From: Nonlabens dokdonensis DSW-6
Lineage (GTDB): Bacteria > Bacteroidota > Bacteroidia > Flavobacteriales > Flavobacteriaceae
DNA length: 64,000 nt
NCBI RefSeq assembly: GCF_000332115.1
Contig: NC_020156.1
Location: forward strand, 2,915,501-2,979,500
Reading direction: 5' to 3'
Of this stretch, positions 16,731 through 26,268 are shown piece after piece. Numbering within the stretch: the first letter of the stretch is position 1; each line of letters opens with the position of its first letter. The position numbers and the translations under genes were made by a program. Below the pieces are notes generated by a model. The model made no database searches and was not told the DNA's origin. It saw nothing but the letters and a program-made list of their open reading frames with translations.

Positions 16731-19469
16731 CTGAAAAATACAATATGCTTTATCCTACTTCTTGTAGGTAGTTATTCCCTTGCTCAAATCAAATTTCAAG
16801 GTGTAGTACGAGATAGTTCAAAGCAAGTTTTAGAACTTGCTACAGTAGTAGCTTTTGATAAAGCTACTAACGCTTTGGAATCCTACAAATCTACAGACGA
16901 GTTAGGAAAATTCCTCTTAACTCTTAAAAAGAACACAGCTTATAAAATCCAAATAAGCTACGTAGGAATGCAAACCTTAGAAGACTCCATTTTTACTAAA
17001 GAAGCTGATATTGTTAAGGATTATGTACTTCAATCAGAAAGTACTCTGGATGCCGTAGAAATAGTTTATGAAATGCCAGTAACCATAAAAGGAGATACGG
17101 TTACCTATAACGCCGATTCCTTTAAAAACGGTTCTGAAAGAAAACTAGAAGATGTTTTAGAAAATTTACCAGGAGTAGAAATCAATGAAGACGGACAGAT
17201 TGAAGTAGAAGGTAAGGTAGTCAATAAACTCATGGTAAACGGAAAGGATTTCTTTGATGGAGATACTAAACTTGCCTCAAAAAACATTCCTTCTAAAGCG
17301 GTAGATAAAATCCAAGTATTACGCAACTATTCTGAAGTTGGTCAATTGCGCGGAGTTACTAATAATCAAGATAATATTGCATTAAACATTAAATTAAAAG
17401 AAGGGAAAGAAAATTTTTGGTTTGGAGACGTTACCGTAGGTGGAGGAAGTTCGCCTGATGAAGGACTTTATCTCATACAACCCAAGCTTTTTTACTACAA
17501 CCCAAAGTACAGTGTTAATTTTATTGGAGATTTAAACAATATAGGAGAGGTAGCCCTAAACAGAAGAGATATTAGAAATCTATCCGGAGGTTTCAGAGCA
17601 CCTAGTCGCAGCAGTGGAACTGATATCAATCTAGGCGATAACAGCTTAAATTTCTTAACAAATCAAAATAACGCCATCGAGATTGACACTAGACTTGCGA
17701 CGGCAAACTTTAGTTATGCTCCTAATCCAGCACTAGATTTAAGCGGTTTTGCCATTTTTAATAGTAGTAAAATACGTTCAAGAGAGACCAGTTTTGTGCA
17801 ATACACAAATCTTACTTTAGGTATTCCAGATGAAGCAACTGAGCAAACCAGTGAAGAACGATCTAATCAAGGTATTGTTAAATTAAGTGCTTCCTATCAG
17901 CCAAATTTTAGTAATCAAATGGATTACGATATCATCGGTCGTATTTCTAATGATGAGCAAAATCGGCGCTTATTTTCATCGGTCTTAGGCGATACAAGAC
18001 AAAGAGAAGAAGTATCTCCTTACAGCATTAATCAAAACTTAAATTATTACTACACTCTAGATGAGAATAATATCTTCTCATTAGAGGCGCAACATGTTTT
18101 GAAAAATGAAGATCCTTTTTACAATGCGATTTTAGAAAACGATCCCGATCCAGATGCAGATCCCAATTTTCCAGACGATGATGAATATGATGCCACAGCA
18201 GCAGGATTAGGTCTCGATCAATCTTTAGATAATTATAATCTAGGTCAAAATAGGCGCATAGAATCAAATCAACTAGACGCTAAAATCGACTGGTTTAACA
18301 TCTTAAATACAAAAAGTAATATCAACGTTACTTTAGGAACTATTATTAGTCGTCAACAGTTCAACTCTTCTTTATTTCAATTTCTTGATGATGGTTCTCA
18401 ATTTGATCCTACACCTACAATTAACGATGGACTTGACGTTAACGATACCGAGTATAATTTTAGTGATATTTATTTAGGAGCTCGTTACCGAGTTAAAACC
18501 GGAAAATTTACCATCACACCAGGAGTTTCGGTACACGCGTACGGGAATAAGAATACGCAACAAGGTCAGACGTTTGAAGAAAACTTCTTTAGAGTTTTAC
18601 CGGAGTTTGAAACAAGAATTCAATTCAAAAAAAGTGAAGCACTTACTTTAAGATATGATATGCGCAATCAGTTTACTGATGTAACACGACTGGCAAGAGG
18701 AATCGTTTTAAATAATTTCAATAATATCCAATTTGGAGAGCCAGATTTACAAAATGCCTTATCACACAATGTAAATCTTATTTATACGAGTTTTAACCTC
18801 TTCAACTATACTAACGTTTTTGCAAGAGCTTCTTATTCAAGTAATATCGATCAAATTAGAAATCTAACCGATTTTGAAAGTGTTATTCGTACCAATACAT
18901 TTTTCAACTCTAACTTTGCAGATGAGAGCGTAAATGTATCAGGTCGTGTGCAACGTACTTTTGGGAAAATTAGAGCAAGTTTAAGAGCTGGATTTAATTA
19001 TAGTAAAATCAACCAATTCATTCAAGGGCAGCGATCGCTTAATGAAGGTTTTACACAATCTTATACACCTAGTATAAGAACAAATTTTAAAGTAGCACCT
19101 AATGTTACTTTAAGTTATCGTTACAGTGTTGTCGATAACAATCAAGGTGGTAGAGAGACTCAATTTATAACTCAATCTCCATCCATAGATGTAGATGCCT
19201 ACATTTGGAAAGCAGTTACCTTTAGAACTAATTATTCTTATACAAATCAAAACTTAGGAAATGGGCAGTCTCAATCATTTCAAAATTGGGATGCAAGTCT
19301 TGCATATAGGAAAGATCGCGACGCAAAATTTGAATATGAAGTTAAAGCTACTAACTTACTCGATATAGATTCACAGGTAAGAAACAGCGCAAATAACTTT
19401 TCTGTTTTTACTTCTGAGACTTTTATCCTTCCTCGTTTTGTGACCTTTAGAGTGGTTTATAGTTTATAA
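16731..19469 (+). CDS. TonB-receptor-like outer-membrane barrel, apparent CTG start
   Basis: The open frame extends upstream of the first ATG/GTG/TTG-type start (TTG at 16875). From CTG 16731 it reads (M)KNTICFILLLVGSYSLAQ, a good signal peptide, and then IKFQGVVRDSSKQVLELATV, the start of a carboxypeptidase-regulatory-like domain. The TTG start would delete both. Total about 912 residues. A plug-like region follows (DVLENLPGVEINEDGQIEVEGK, NGKDFFDGD), then a long beta-barrel ending FVTFRVVYSL. No ATG, GTG or TTG exists in frame between 16687 and 16875, so CTG or another rare codon must be used, or a base error is present. Paired with GLPGLI; substrate unknown. Confidence 0.82.
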   Translation: MKNTICFILLLVGSYSLAQIKFQGVVRDSSKQVLELATVVAFDKATNALESYKSTDELGKFLLTLKKNTAYKIQISYVGMQTLEDSIFTKEADIVKDYVLQSESTLDAVEIVYEMPVTIKGDTVTYNADSFKNGSERKLEDVLENLPGVEINEDGQIEVEGKVVNKLMVNGKDFFDGDTKLASKNIPSKAVDKIQVLRNYSEVGQLRGVTNNQDNIALNIKLKEGKENFWFGDVTVGGGSSPDEGLYLIQPKLFYYNPKYSVNFIGDLNNIGEVALNRRDIRNLSGGFRAPSRSSGTDINLGDNSLNFLTNQNNAIEIDTRLATANFSYAPNPALDLSGFAIFNSSKIRSRETSFVQYTNLTLGIPDEATEQTSEERSNQGIVKLSASYQPNFSNQMDYDIIGRISNDEQNRRLFSSVLGDTRQREEVSPYSINQNLNYYYTLDENNIFSLEAQHVLKNEDPFYNAILENDPDPDADPNFPDDDEYDATAAGLGLDQSLDNYNLGQNRRIESNQLDAKIDWFNILNTKSNINVTLGTIISRQQFNSSLFQFLDDGSQFDPTPTINDGLDVNDTEYNFSDIYLGARYRVKTGKFTITPGVSVHAYGNKNTQQGQTFEENFFRVLPEFETRIQFKKSEALTLRYDMRNQFTDVTRLARGIVLNNFNNIQFGEPDLQNALSHNVNLIYTSFNLFNYTNVFARASYSSNIDQIRNLTDFESVIRTNTFFNSNFADESVNVSGRVQRTFGKIRASLRAGFNYSKINQFIQGQRSLNEGFTQSYTPSIRTNFKVAPNVTLSYRYSVVDNNQGGRETQFITQSPSIDVDAYIWKAVTFRTNYSYTNQNLGNGQSQSFQNWDASLAYRKDRDAKFEYEVKATNLLDIDSQVRNSANNFSVFTSETFILPRFVTFRVVYSL

Positions 19470-19475
19470 TTTCAT

Positions 19476-20051
19476 TTAAAACGTATAATTGAAATAATCA
19501 ATATCCTTTTTACATTTTTGTGCAATTAACTGTTGAGATTTTGCAGTATAAAAAAGTCTTTTATCCTTTACTGCAGTGGTGTTAAGCACAGGAATCTCAT
19601 GTAACTCTAGATTAAATTGATCAAAAACTTTTTTAAGGCTGGACTCTATCTCTTCATATTTAAAAATATGAAAAGGTACATTTTCTCCATCCTGAGAAGA
19701 AAAATAATCTAAAGCGTTGTAATGAAAATAGTTGGTTCGGTCTTTTAAAATTAGGTCTTTTTCTATAAAATTTTCAAATCTCAACTGCTCTTTTGATAAC
19801 TCTAAAGGATTATTTTGATGTAACAACAAATACCATGATAGCAATCGATCCCACGGATTTCTTGTAAAACCAAAAACATAATATCCTGAAAGTTTTTTAA
19901 AATAATCCACTCCTAAATCACATACATTAGAATGTTGGTCAATTTCTTCATTGTTCTTTCCAAACTGATCTCTCAGGAGATTAGAAATAGAACTTCCTCC
20001 AGTTCTATGGACATGTATAAAAATCAATTTGTACTGATGCGATATGATCAT
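19476..20051 (-). CDS. Sulfotransferase family 2-type protein
   Basis: 191 residues. The N-terminal IFIHVHRTGGSSISNLLR is the PAPS 5'-phosphate-binding loop of sulfotransferases (HxxKTGGTS type), and GFTRNPWDRLLSWYL is the 3'-phosphate-binding FxRNPxxRxxS motif. It would transfer sulfate from PAPS, perhaps to a surface glycan; the acceptor is unknown and there are no glycan genes nearby. It ends 6 bp from the convergent barrel gene. Confidence 0.85.
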   Translation of the reverse strand: MIISHQYKLIFIHVHRTGGSSISNLLRDQFGKNNEEIDQHSNVCDLGVDYFKKLSGYYVFGFTRNPWDRLLSWYLLLHQNNPLELSKEQLRFENFIEKDLILKDRTNYFHYNALDYFSSQDGENVPFHIFKYEEIESSLKKVFDQFNLELHEIPVLNTTAVKDKRLFYTAKSQQLIAQKCKKDIDYFNYTF

Positions 20052-20149
20052 AGAAACATAGGATTGGCGCCCTGACTTTTATAATTAATGAAGATCTAAA
20101 TGAGGCCAGTTACCATTAGTATATATTAGAACTATGAGCTTAAGTTCAT

Positions 20150-20353
20150 CTAATGAAATAATTCTTCGACTTTTTTAATATCGGCTTCTTGAACATATAA
20201 ATCTACGCTTCCGCCGGAAGTGCCAAATCCGGCAAGCCTACCAGATTCATGAGCGTTTTTTATGAGATTAGGAATCTTATTTTCTTCCAGAATTGCAATC
20301 CATCTATTGATTTCAATAGAACTACCAGATTTTACTTTTACGTATGTAGACAT
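20150..20353 (-). CDS. DUF2007-type small protein
   Basis: 67 residues: MSTYVKVKSGSSIEINRWIA, then LEENKIPNLIKNAHESGR and VDLYVQEADIKKVEELF. This matches the DUF2007 pattern, small PII-like putative signal-transducing domains. It lies 36 bp after the cryptochrome/photolyase gene on the same strand, at the end of the photolyase operon. Confidence 0.75.
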   Translation of the reverse strand: MSTYVKVKSGSSIEINRWIAILEENKIPNLIKNAHESGRLAGFGTSGGSVDLYVQEADIKKVEELFH

Positions 20354-20389
20354 TACATGTTAATTAGACTTGAAATATAATAAATTTAA

Positions 20390-21883
20390 TTAGCTATGCA
20401 ACTCATCACCACCAGGCCATATTTCCCTTTTTGGATTGGTATGTTTGGAGATAATACGACGAGATTCCTTTTTATTTTTAAGGTCTTTTTGAATTCCATA
20501 AAGAATGTCTTGAGCCCGCTTTCGCGAAAGCGAGTTCTCTACCAGCCGCTCTGGATAATCTTCACCTAATTTAAAATCTAAGAATTGCTCATCTAGAGCT
20601 GTCATTTTCCAAGGCTCATGGATAAATCGCAAGGGTAAATGTGCTAACTCAGGAACCCATTTTTTAATAAATAAGCCTTCGGGATCATGTTCTAAGCTGT
20701 TCTTTAATGGATTATAAACACGTACAATATTGATTCCTGTCTCGCCAGCCTGCATTTGCAATTGCGGATAATGAATTCCAGGTTCAAAGTCTAAAAATTG
20801 TTGCGCTAGATGATTGCTCGCATCCTGCCACGGTTGCCACAAATGATGCGTAAAAAAACCGGTCAACATCGCACGCAATCTAAAATTTATAAAGCCAGTA
20901 GTATTGAGACATCGCATGGCAGCATCTACTAGAGGATAACCAGTTTTACCTTCACGCCACGCCTGCTGAAATTTAAGATTCACAGGTTTATCGAGAGTTC
21001 TATATGCTTTATGAACACTGCGCCATTCAAGTTCATGTTCCATCTCAAATTTTTCAATGAAATGCGCTTGCCATCGCAAACGAGACATAAAGCTGTGAAG
21101 ATGACGCTTGTTTTTGAAATCGTTTTTACAACTAGCCGCTTTTTTTGCCACCATACGCATGCTCACATTTCCCCAAGCAATGTAGGGTGATAGCCTACTG
21201 CTGTGCTTTCTGCTGGTAAGAGGTTTTGAGTAATAGGTGTTGTAACCGTTAATACGGTCAGTTAAAAAGCTTTCAAAATAGCGTAAAGCCGTGGTCGTAC
21301 CACCTTTTTGAAAAATAGAATTCTTAGGCGTTTCTAGAGAAACCGTTTTAAATTCAGAAGCAATTAGATTAATACGAGTACTACTGAACAAGGTACTATT
21401 ATCAAAATCCGGATGATCAAAATCTTGATTCATGAACTCGATCCAGTGCTCTTTCCATTGCGTACGGTTTTTTAATCCTCTTACAACACCGTTAGAAATA
21501 CTTTCAGTCCACGGAATAGCATTTTTTTTAAACCATTTAGCTAGTTCTATATCTCTTTTGTAGGTGATGTACAATCCAGTTTCCTGATAGGAATAGATAT
21601 TTACAATTTTAAAAAGACTCTGCAATTTTTGAAAAGCTTTTAAGGCATTACTTTCTACAACAAGAAGTGAACTGCCTACCGCATTCAGCTTCTCGTTCAT
21701 ATTCTCTAACGACTGCTTTATAAAATTAAAATGACGCTTACTGTAATGAGCATCATTTAAAATCATAGGTTCAAAAATGTAGAGTAGGATGGTTGGGATT
21801 TCTGAGTCAAGAGAACGCATAAGTGGTTCGTGATCTAATAATCTAAGATCTCTTTTGAACCATACGATATGAACTTTTTGCAT
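20390..21883 (-). CDS. Cryptochrome/photolyase family protein
   Basis: 497 residues. An N-terminal antenna domain ([18 protein letters not shown]) is followed by a C-terminal FAD-binding domain with [38 protein letters not shown] and [18 protein letters not shown]. The last motif ([10 protein letters not shown] instead of NWQWAAGSGVD) separates it from classical CPD photolyase. It may be a 6-4-type or cryptochrome-like branch. It follows a CPD-type photolyase by 45 bp. The 16-bp palindrome is embedded near the C-terminus, encoding SLSRKRA. Confidence 0.88.
   Translation of the reverse strand: MQKVHIVWFKRDLRLLDHEPLMRSLDSEIPTILLYIFEPMILNDAHYSKRHFNFIKQSLENMNEKLNAVGSSLLVVESNALKAFQKLQSLFKIVNIYSYQETGLYITYKRDIELAKWFKKNAIPWTESISNGVVRGLKNRTQWKEHWIEFMNQDFDHPDFDNSTLFSSTRINLIASEFKTVSLETPKNSIFQKGGTTTALRYFESFLTDRINGYNTYYSKPLTSRKHSSRLSPYIAWGNVSMRMVAKKAASCKNDFKNKRHLHSFMSRLRWQAHFIEKFEMEHELEWRSVHKAYRTLDKPVNLKFQQAWREGKTGYPLVDAAMRCLNTTGFINFRLRAMLTGFFTHHLWQPWQDASNHLAQQFLDFEPGIHYPQLQMQAGETGINIVRVYNPLKNSLEHDPEGLFIKKWVPELAHLPLRFIHEPWKMTALDEQFLDFKLGEDYPERLVENSLSRKRAQDILYGIQKDLKNKKESRRIISKHTNPKREIWPGGDELHS
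20517..20532. repeat. 16-bp palindrome inside cryptochrome gene, copy 4
   Basis: CGCTTTCGCGAAAGCG, read on the minus strand as part of SLSRKRA near the C-terminus. Confidence 0.95.
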
Positions 21884-21928
21884 AAATCCTAACTTAATTC
21901 AGAACGTGGATTTCCTACTATAAAACTT

Positions 21929-23251
21929 CTAGGAAACTGCTTCTTTATAGGTTTTTAAACAACGTTCTCTTGCTTCTTTATGGTCTACCATCATCTCAGG
22001 ATAATCATCTGTTCCAAATTCTGGTACAAATTCTTTAATGTACTTTCTATCCTTATCAAATTTATCCTTTTGTGTGATAGGATTAAAAATTCTGAAGTAT
22101 GGAGCCGCATCAACACCGCTACCAGCAGCCCATTGCCAGTTACCTACATTACTAGACATCTCGTAATCCAGCAATTTTTCTGCAAAATAAGTTTCTCCCC
22201 ATCGCCAGTCTATTAGTAAATGCTTTACTAAAAAGCTTGCTACTAGCATACGTACTCTATTGTGCATGTAACCTGTGGAGTTTAATTCTCGCATTCCTGC
22301 GTCCACTAGAGCATAACCTGTAGTTCCAGTTTTCCATTTTTCAAACTGATCCTCGTCATTGCGCCATTCTATACGATCGTATTTTGATTTGAAAGCTTTG
22401 TCCTTAGTATGTGGAAAATGATAGAGAATTTGCATAAAAAACTCTCGCCAGATCAGCTCGCTTAAAAATGTTTTATTAGAAGCATGATCTGCTTTGCGCA
22501 CCATTTTACGTACACTTACTACACCAAATCTTAAGTAAACTCCTAATCTTGAAGTTCCGTCTTCTATAGCTGGAAAGTTTCTGGTATTTTCATACTCTTC
22601 AATAAGTGTAGGCGTTACTTTATATTCAGGTATTTCAATAGAAGACTTTTTAAATCCCATATCGCTCAAAGTCAAGTTGGGTAGTCTACTATTTTTAATG
22701 CAGTTATCTATAACGTCATTTGTGTAATAAAACTTTTGATCTTCTCCTGCACCGAAATCTTTTCTAAAGTGCTCTAACCATTTGTTCTTGTAAGGCGTGT
22801 AAACTACATATGGATCTCCATCATTTTTTACTACTTCATCCTTTTCATAGATAACTTGGTCTTTAAAAGTTTTAAAATCTATGTTATGTTCGGCGAGAAG
22901 TTGATCGATTTCTTCATCACGTTCTTTTGCATAAGGCTCATAATCACGATTTGTAAAAACCGTATCAACATCATAAGAACTGATTATTTCTTTCCAAATT
23001 TCTTGAGGCTTACCGTAATACATGGCTAGCGAACTGTCTTGATCTTGTTGCAACTGAGAACGCATGCGCTGCAATTCTTCATAGATAAAGGAAACTCGAG
23101 CATCATCTTCAGGAAGCTTGTCTAGAATCTCTTTGTCAAATATAAAGATGGGCAATACAGGAAGGTCGCTTTTAAGCGCTTCATAAAATCCTACATTATC
23201 ATCCAGTCGCAAATCCCTACGAAACCAAAATACATTTACCTTTTTACTCAT
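21929..23251 (-). CDS. phrB: Deoxyribodipyrimidine photolyase
   Basis: 440 residues. VNVFWFRRDLRLDDNVGFYE starts the Rossmann-like antenna domain. The FAD domain has TSRLGVYLRFGVVSVRK, TGYALVDAGMRELNSTGYMHNRVRM and SSNVGNWQWAAGSGVDAAPY, the class I CPD photolyase signatures including DNA-contact and electron-transfer tryptophans. It uses blue light to split pyrimidine dimers. It starts 3 bp after the SDR gene in a tight operon. Confidence 0.94.
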   Translation of the reverse strand: MSKKVNVFWFRRDLRLDDNVGFYEALKSDLPVLPIFIFDKEILDKLPEDDARVSFIYEELQRMRSQLQQDQDSSLAMYYGKPQEIWKEIISSYDVDTVFTNRDYEPYAKERDEEIDQLLAEHNIDFKTFKDQVIYEKDEVVKNDGDPYVVYTPYKNKWLEHFRKDFGAGEDQKFYYTNDVIDNCIKNSRLPNLTLSDMGFKKSSIEIPEYKVTPTLIEEYENTRNFPAIEDGTSRLGVYLRFGVVSVRKMVRKADHASNKTFLSELIWREFFMQILYHFPHTKDKAFKSKYDRIEWRNDEDQFEKWKTGTTGYALVDAGMRELNSTGYMHNRVRMLVASFLVKHLLIDWRWGETYFAEKLLDYEMSSNVGNWQWAAGSGVDAAPYFRIFNPITQKDKFDKDRKYIKEFVPEFGTDDYPEMMVDHKEARERCLKTYKEAVS

Positions 23252-23254
23252 AAA

Positions 23255-23950
23255 TTATCCTAAGCTTAAACTTCCTTTTCCTCCATTGACACCTATCACT
23301 TGACCAGTAATCCAGCCTTGGTTTTGATCTAATAAAAAGGCAGCAACGCCAGCAATATCTTCAGGAGTACCAACACGCTTTAACGGATGCATTTCTCCCA
23401 TTTTCTCTTTTTTAGAATCGTTATTTAATAAACGACCAGCAAGCGGCGTATCCACTAGTGATGGAGCAATAACATTCACTCTTACTGTAGGAGCATATTC
23501 GGCAGCGAGTGCTCTGGCATAGCCTTCTATAGCGCCTTTTGCAGCGGCAACGCTCGTGTGAAATGGCATTCCTGTCCCTACAGCAACAGTTGAGAAATAC
23601 ACGACGCTGCTGGTTCCTTCTTTAGTAAGTAAAGGTAAAACGGTTCTTGTAGCTTTTATTAAAGAGAAAAAATTAATCTCCATGTCTTCCTCGAAATGCG
23701 ATTGCTTCAACATTTTGAAAGGTTTTAAATTAATGCTTCCAGGACAATAAACAAAACCGTCTAATGATTCTGGTAAAGCGCTTGTGTCTAATTCTTCAGT
23801 GAGTGCATCAAATTTGATGTGTGTAACGCCTTCTGGTAAATTTTCATTTTCTCGAGACGCAACAAACACATTGTTTCCTTCATGAATGTGGTGTACGATT
23901 GCATTTCCTATTCCGTGGCTTCCGCCTATTAATAATATATTCTTTGACAT
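23255..23950 (-). CDS. SDR family protein lacking the catalytic Tyr
   Basis: 231 residues. The NAD(P)-binding GGSHGIG is at residues 9-15, and the active-site Ser is present (YFSTVAV). The YxxxK position reads VAAAK (FHTSVAAAKGAIEG), so the usual Tyr is replaced by Val. VNVIAPSLVDTPLAGRLL and the C-terminal WITGQVIGVNGGKGS are standard. It is probably a divergent oxidoreductase or a non-catalytic binding protein. It sits between SRPBCC and photolyase genes with gaps of 1 and 3 bp. Confidence 0.87.
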   Translation of the reverse strand: MSKNILLIGGSHGIGNAIVHHIHEGNNVFVASRENENLPEGVTHIKFDALTEELDTSALPESLDGFVYCPGSINLKPFKMLKQSHFEEDMEINFFSLIKATRTVLPLLTKEGTSSVVYFSTVAVGTGMPFHTSVAAAKGAIEGYARALAAEYAPTVRVNVIAPSLVDTPLAGRLLNNDSKKEKMGEMHPLKRVGTPEDIAGVAAFLLDQNQGWITGQVIGVNGGKGSLSLG

Positions 23951-23951
23951 T

Positions 23952-24470
23952 TTAGTTAAGTATTTCGTGTTTTTGTGTTGCGTTTTTTTCTTGATTTGTT
24001 TTATTTACTTCTTCAAAAGCACCGAAGTGTTTGATGAGTGCGCTTTCGCGAAAGCGGAATATTTCTTCCAACTTTTTCTTCACAAATGGCGCTCCCAATT
24101 TACCTAATGCGCCAAATGGCAAACGATAGTGAATTAAATCTTCCATTAAAGTACCACCTTCAATTTCTGAAATAAAATGCTTGTGGTGCCATGTTGCATA
24201 AGGTCCATACATCTGTTCATCTACAAAAAATTTCTTTTCCTCTACTTGTGTGATATGAGTTACCCAATTGGTCTTGTAAAAGGGTAATGGTGTAACGCTG
24301 TACTCAATAAGCTGACCAGGATACATGCCTCGCTCTGTACCATATTGAACTGTCATGTCTAGTTCTGGCGGTGTGAGTAGCTTTAAATTATTAGCATCTG
24401 TAAGGAATTCCCATGCTTGATCTAAGGCAATAGGAAGCTTTTGCTGTGATGAAAATTGATATAGTTTCAA
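23952..24470 (-). CDS. SRPBCC family (START-like) protein
   Basis: 172 residues. MKLYQFSSQQKLPIALDQAW, TDANNLKLLTPPELDMTVQY and DLIHYRLPFGALGKLGAPFV are the marks of the SRPBCC/cell-division-inhibitor-like family found beside photolyase genes. The fold binds hydrophobic ligands. First gene of the photolyase operon. The palindrome repeat is embedded near residue 140, giving IFRFRESA; this region is naturally conserved as FxxR-type sequence in the family, so the repeat may exploit it. Confidence 0.82.
   Translation of the reverse strand: MKLYQFSSQQKLPIALDQAWEFLTDANNLKLLTPPELDMTVQYGTERGMYPGQLIEYSVTPLPFYKTNWVTHITQVEEKKFFVDEQMYGPYATWHHKHFISEIEGGTLMEDLIHYRLPFGALGKLGAPFVKKKLEEIFRFRESALIKHFGAFEEVNKTNQEKNATQKHEILN
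24041..24056. repeat. 16-bp palindrome inside SRPBCC gene, copy 5
   Basis: CGCTTTCGCGAAAGCG, read on the minus strand within FRFRESA. Confidence 0.95.
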
Positions 24471-24586
24471 ATCATTTTGTTTAAAGTATAAAGGTAACTG
24501 TTCAACAAAACTAAAAGAATAAAGACTTGTTAAATCTTGTACGGAGAAACCAAAAAAACATCCATAACTTTACAAAAAAGTAAGTT

Positions 24587-25252
24587 ATGCCAGTACAAAT
24601 TGAACCTAGTTGGAGAGAAGTTTTGCGAGAAGAATTTAGCACATCCTATTTTGAAAACCTGATAGAATTTGTAAAACACGAGTATAAGGAACATACATGT
24701 TATCCACCTGGTAATAAAATATTTGCGGCCTTTGATCGTACACCATTTGAACAGGTAAAAGTTGTGATTATAGGTCAAGATCCTTATCACGGCGCAGGAC
24801 AAGCAAATGGACTTTGTTTCTCCGTTGCAGATGGTGTGAAACATCCTCCTAGTTTGATCAATATTTTTAAAGAAATATCTAAAGATTTACAACAACCTTA
24901 TCCAGAATCTGGTAATCTAGAACGTTGGGCAGATCAAGGTGTCTTGCTTCTTAATACCGTTCTTACTGTAAGAGAAGGAGCTGCTGGAAGTCACCAAAAG
25001 AAAGGCTGGGAACAGTTTACAGACGCTGTAATTAAAAAGATATCTGAAGAGCGTAAAAATATAGTCTTTTTACTTTGGGGTGGTTATGCAAAGGGTAAAG
25101 CAAAGTTTATTGATAAAAAAGCGCATTTCATTTTAGAAAGTGGACATCCATCACCACTAAGCGCAAACCGTGGTTACTGGTTTGGGAATCAACATTTTTC
25201 TAGAGCAAATCGATATATGCAAGAAAGAGGAATGACTCCGGTGGAGTGGTAG
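24587..25252 (+). CDS. ung: Uracil-DNA glycosylase, family 1
   Basis: 221 residues, normal length. The water-activating motif GQDPYH (VVIIGQDPYHGAGQANGLCFS, near residue 65) and the minor-groove loop HPSPLSANRG are present. It removes uracil from DNA. It is divergent from the photolyase operon, so DNA-repair genes lie on both sides of a 116-bp spacer. It ends 1 bp before the convergent small gene's stop. Confidence 0.97.
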   Translation: MPVQIEPSWREVLREEFSTSYFENLIEFVKHEYKEHTCYPPGNKIFAAFDRTPFEQVKVVIIGQDPYHGAGQANGLCFSVADGVKHPPSLINIFKEISKDLQQPYPESGNLERWADQGVLLLNTVLTVREGAAGSHQKKGWEQFTDAVIKKISEERKNIVFLLWGGYAKGKAKFIDKKAHFILESGHPSPLSANRGYWFGNQHFSRANRYMQERGMTPVEW

Positions 25253-25253
25253 G

Positions 25254-25460
25254 TTATCTCTTCCTTTGTTCTTCTTCTGTTCTTGTAGCATACCAATATA
25301 TGACATAGAAAATATTTAGAAATCCAGCAAGTATTGCCCAGATTATACTTCTATTTCTGGTCCATGAGCAGACGACTGCAATCGAGGAAAACACCGCAGT
25401 TCCTGCAGATATTCCTGTGCTATAATTTACTGTTTGATTTATTAAAATTATTAATTGCAT
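25254..25460 (-). CDS. Small membrane protein, unknown
   Basis: 68 residues with two hydrophobic segments (STGISAGTAVFSSIAVVCSW and IIWAILAGFLNIFYVIYWY) and a charged C-terminal TRTEEEQRKR. The layout, with a WTRN-basic turn between helices, looks like a genuine small bacterial membrane protein. Convergent with ung. Function unknown. Confidence 0.6.
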   Translation of the reverse strand: MQLIILINQTVNYSTGISAGTAVFSSIAVVCSWTRNRSIIWAILAGFLNIFYVIYWYATRTEEEQRKR

Positions 25461-25531
25461 TATGCTTTAAGATTTGAATTAGATCTAGCCAAAATATATA
25501 TTTTAATAAAATCAATCAATTTTGAACGGGA

Positions 25532-26134
25532 TTAATCTTGAATTACAATTTCCATATCTATATAAATGATTTTGTACAAATCATTTACATCACTATTAGT
25601 CATAGAAATACAGCCCCAAGTCCAGTTAATTTTATTCTCGATTAATGATTCCTTATTGGGCGGCGTACCATGAATACCTATTTCTCCACCGATGGTAGCG
25701 TCAGCTGGAATCGATCCGTTTTGTTTGGCATTTTCATGATTTTTATATGATTCTTCCGTTGGGTAATCGATCCAGATAAATTTAGACCAGTTTTTATGCG
25801 GATAGAAGTCACGTACTTTGAAATGACCTTCTGGTGTACGACGATCTCCTTCCATAAGTTTATCATCTACCGGATTAGTACCTAAAACAACTGGATAGGT
25901 TTTAATAATTTGATCATTATGCAAGACCGACAGTTCATAATCTGATTTATCTATTAAAATATGAAGGTCTTTACTTTTATATTCTAGGTTATTGAGTACT
26001 TCCATCAAAGAAATATCAGGTGCTTTTTTCTCTAGATTATGATCATTTTTGCAACTGAGAATGAGAAGTAGACTAAAAATAAAAAGCAAGTACAAATTGT
26101 AACGCATGGAGTAATCTTTCTTTTTTACTTCCAT
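25532..26134 (-). CDS. L,D-transpeptidase (YkuD) lipoprotein
   Basis: 200 residues (or 191 from the second Met at 26107). Lipobox LILSC. The YkuD domain runs from KDLHILIDKSDYELSVLHND to the end. The active-site motif is HGTPPNKE...TWGCISMTNSDV: HGT, and the nucleophile Cys in WGC where SHGC is usual. It cross-links peptidoglycan or attaches proteins to it. Transcribed alone. Confidence 0.88.
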   Translation of the reverse strand: MEVKKKDYSMRYNLYLLFIFSLLLILSCKNDHNLEKKAPDISLMEVLNNLEYKSKDLHILIDKSDYELSVLHNDQIIKTYPVVLGTNPVDDKLMEGDRRTPEGHFKVRDFYPHKNWSKFIWIDYPTEESYKNHENAKQNGSIPADATIGGEIGIHGTPPNKESLIENKINWTWGCISMTNSDVNDLYKIIYIDMEIVIQD

Positions 26135-26169
26135 AAATATACTCTATTGTGGAGTGTCTATTTGAAATT

Positions 26170-26185
26170 CGCTTTCGCGAAAGCG
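26170..26185. repeat. 16-bp palindrome, copy 6
   Basis: Intergenic, upstream of the L,D-transpeptidase start and close to the terminator at 26223-26248. Confidence 0.95.
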
Positions 26186-26222
26186 AAATAATAATATCTT
26201 TAATCTTAAAACTAATTCAAAA

Positions 26223-26248
26223 AAAAGAGCGGCAACAGCCGCTCTTTT
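26223..26248 (-). terminator. Rho-independent terminator
   Basis: AAAAGAGCGGC, loop AACA, GCCGCTCTTTT. Perfect stem, 21 bp after the stop of the T9SS protein on the minus strand. Confidence 0.92.
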
Positions 26249-26268
26249 ACTAATTCAATTCATTGCTA

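Noticed and set aside
24530..24844. Open frame antisense to ung
   Set aside because: Shadow of the ung coding sequence, whose motifs are unmistakable.
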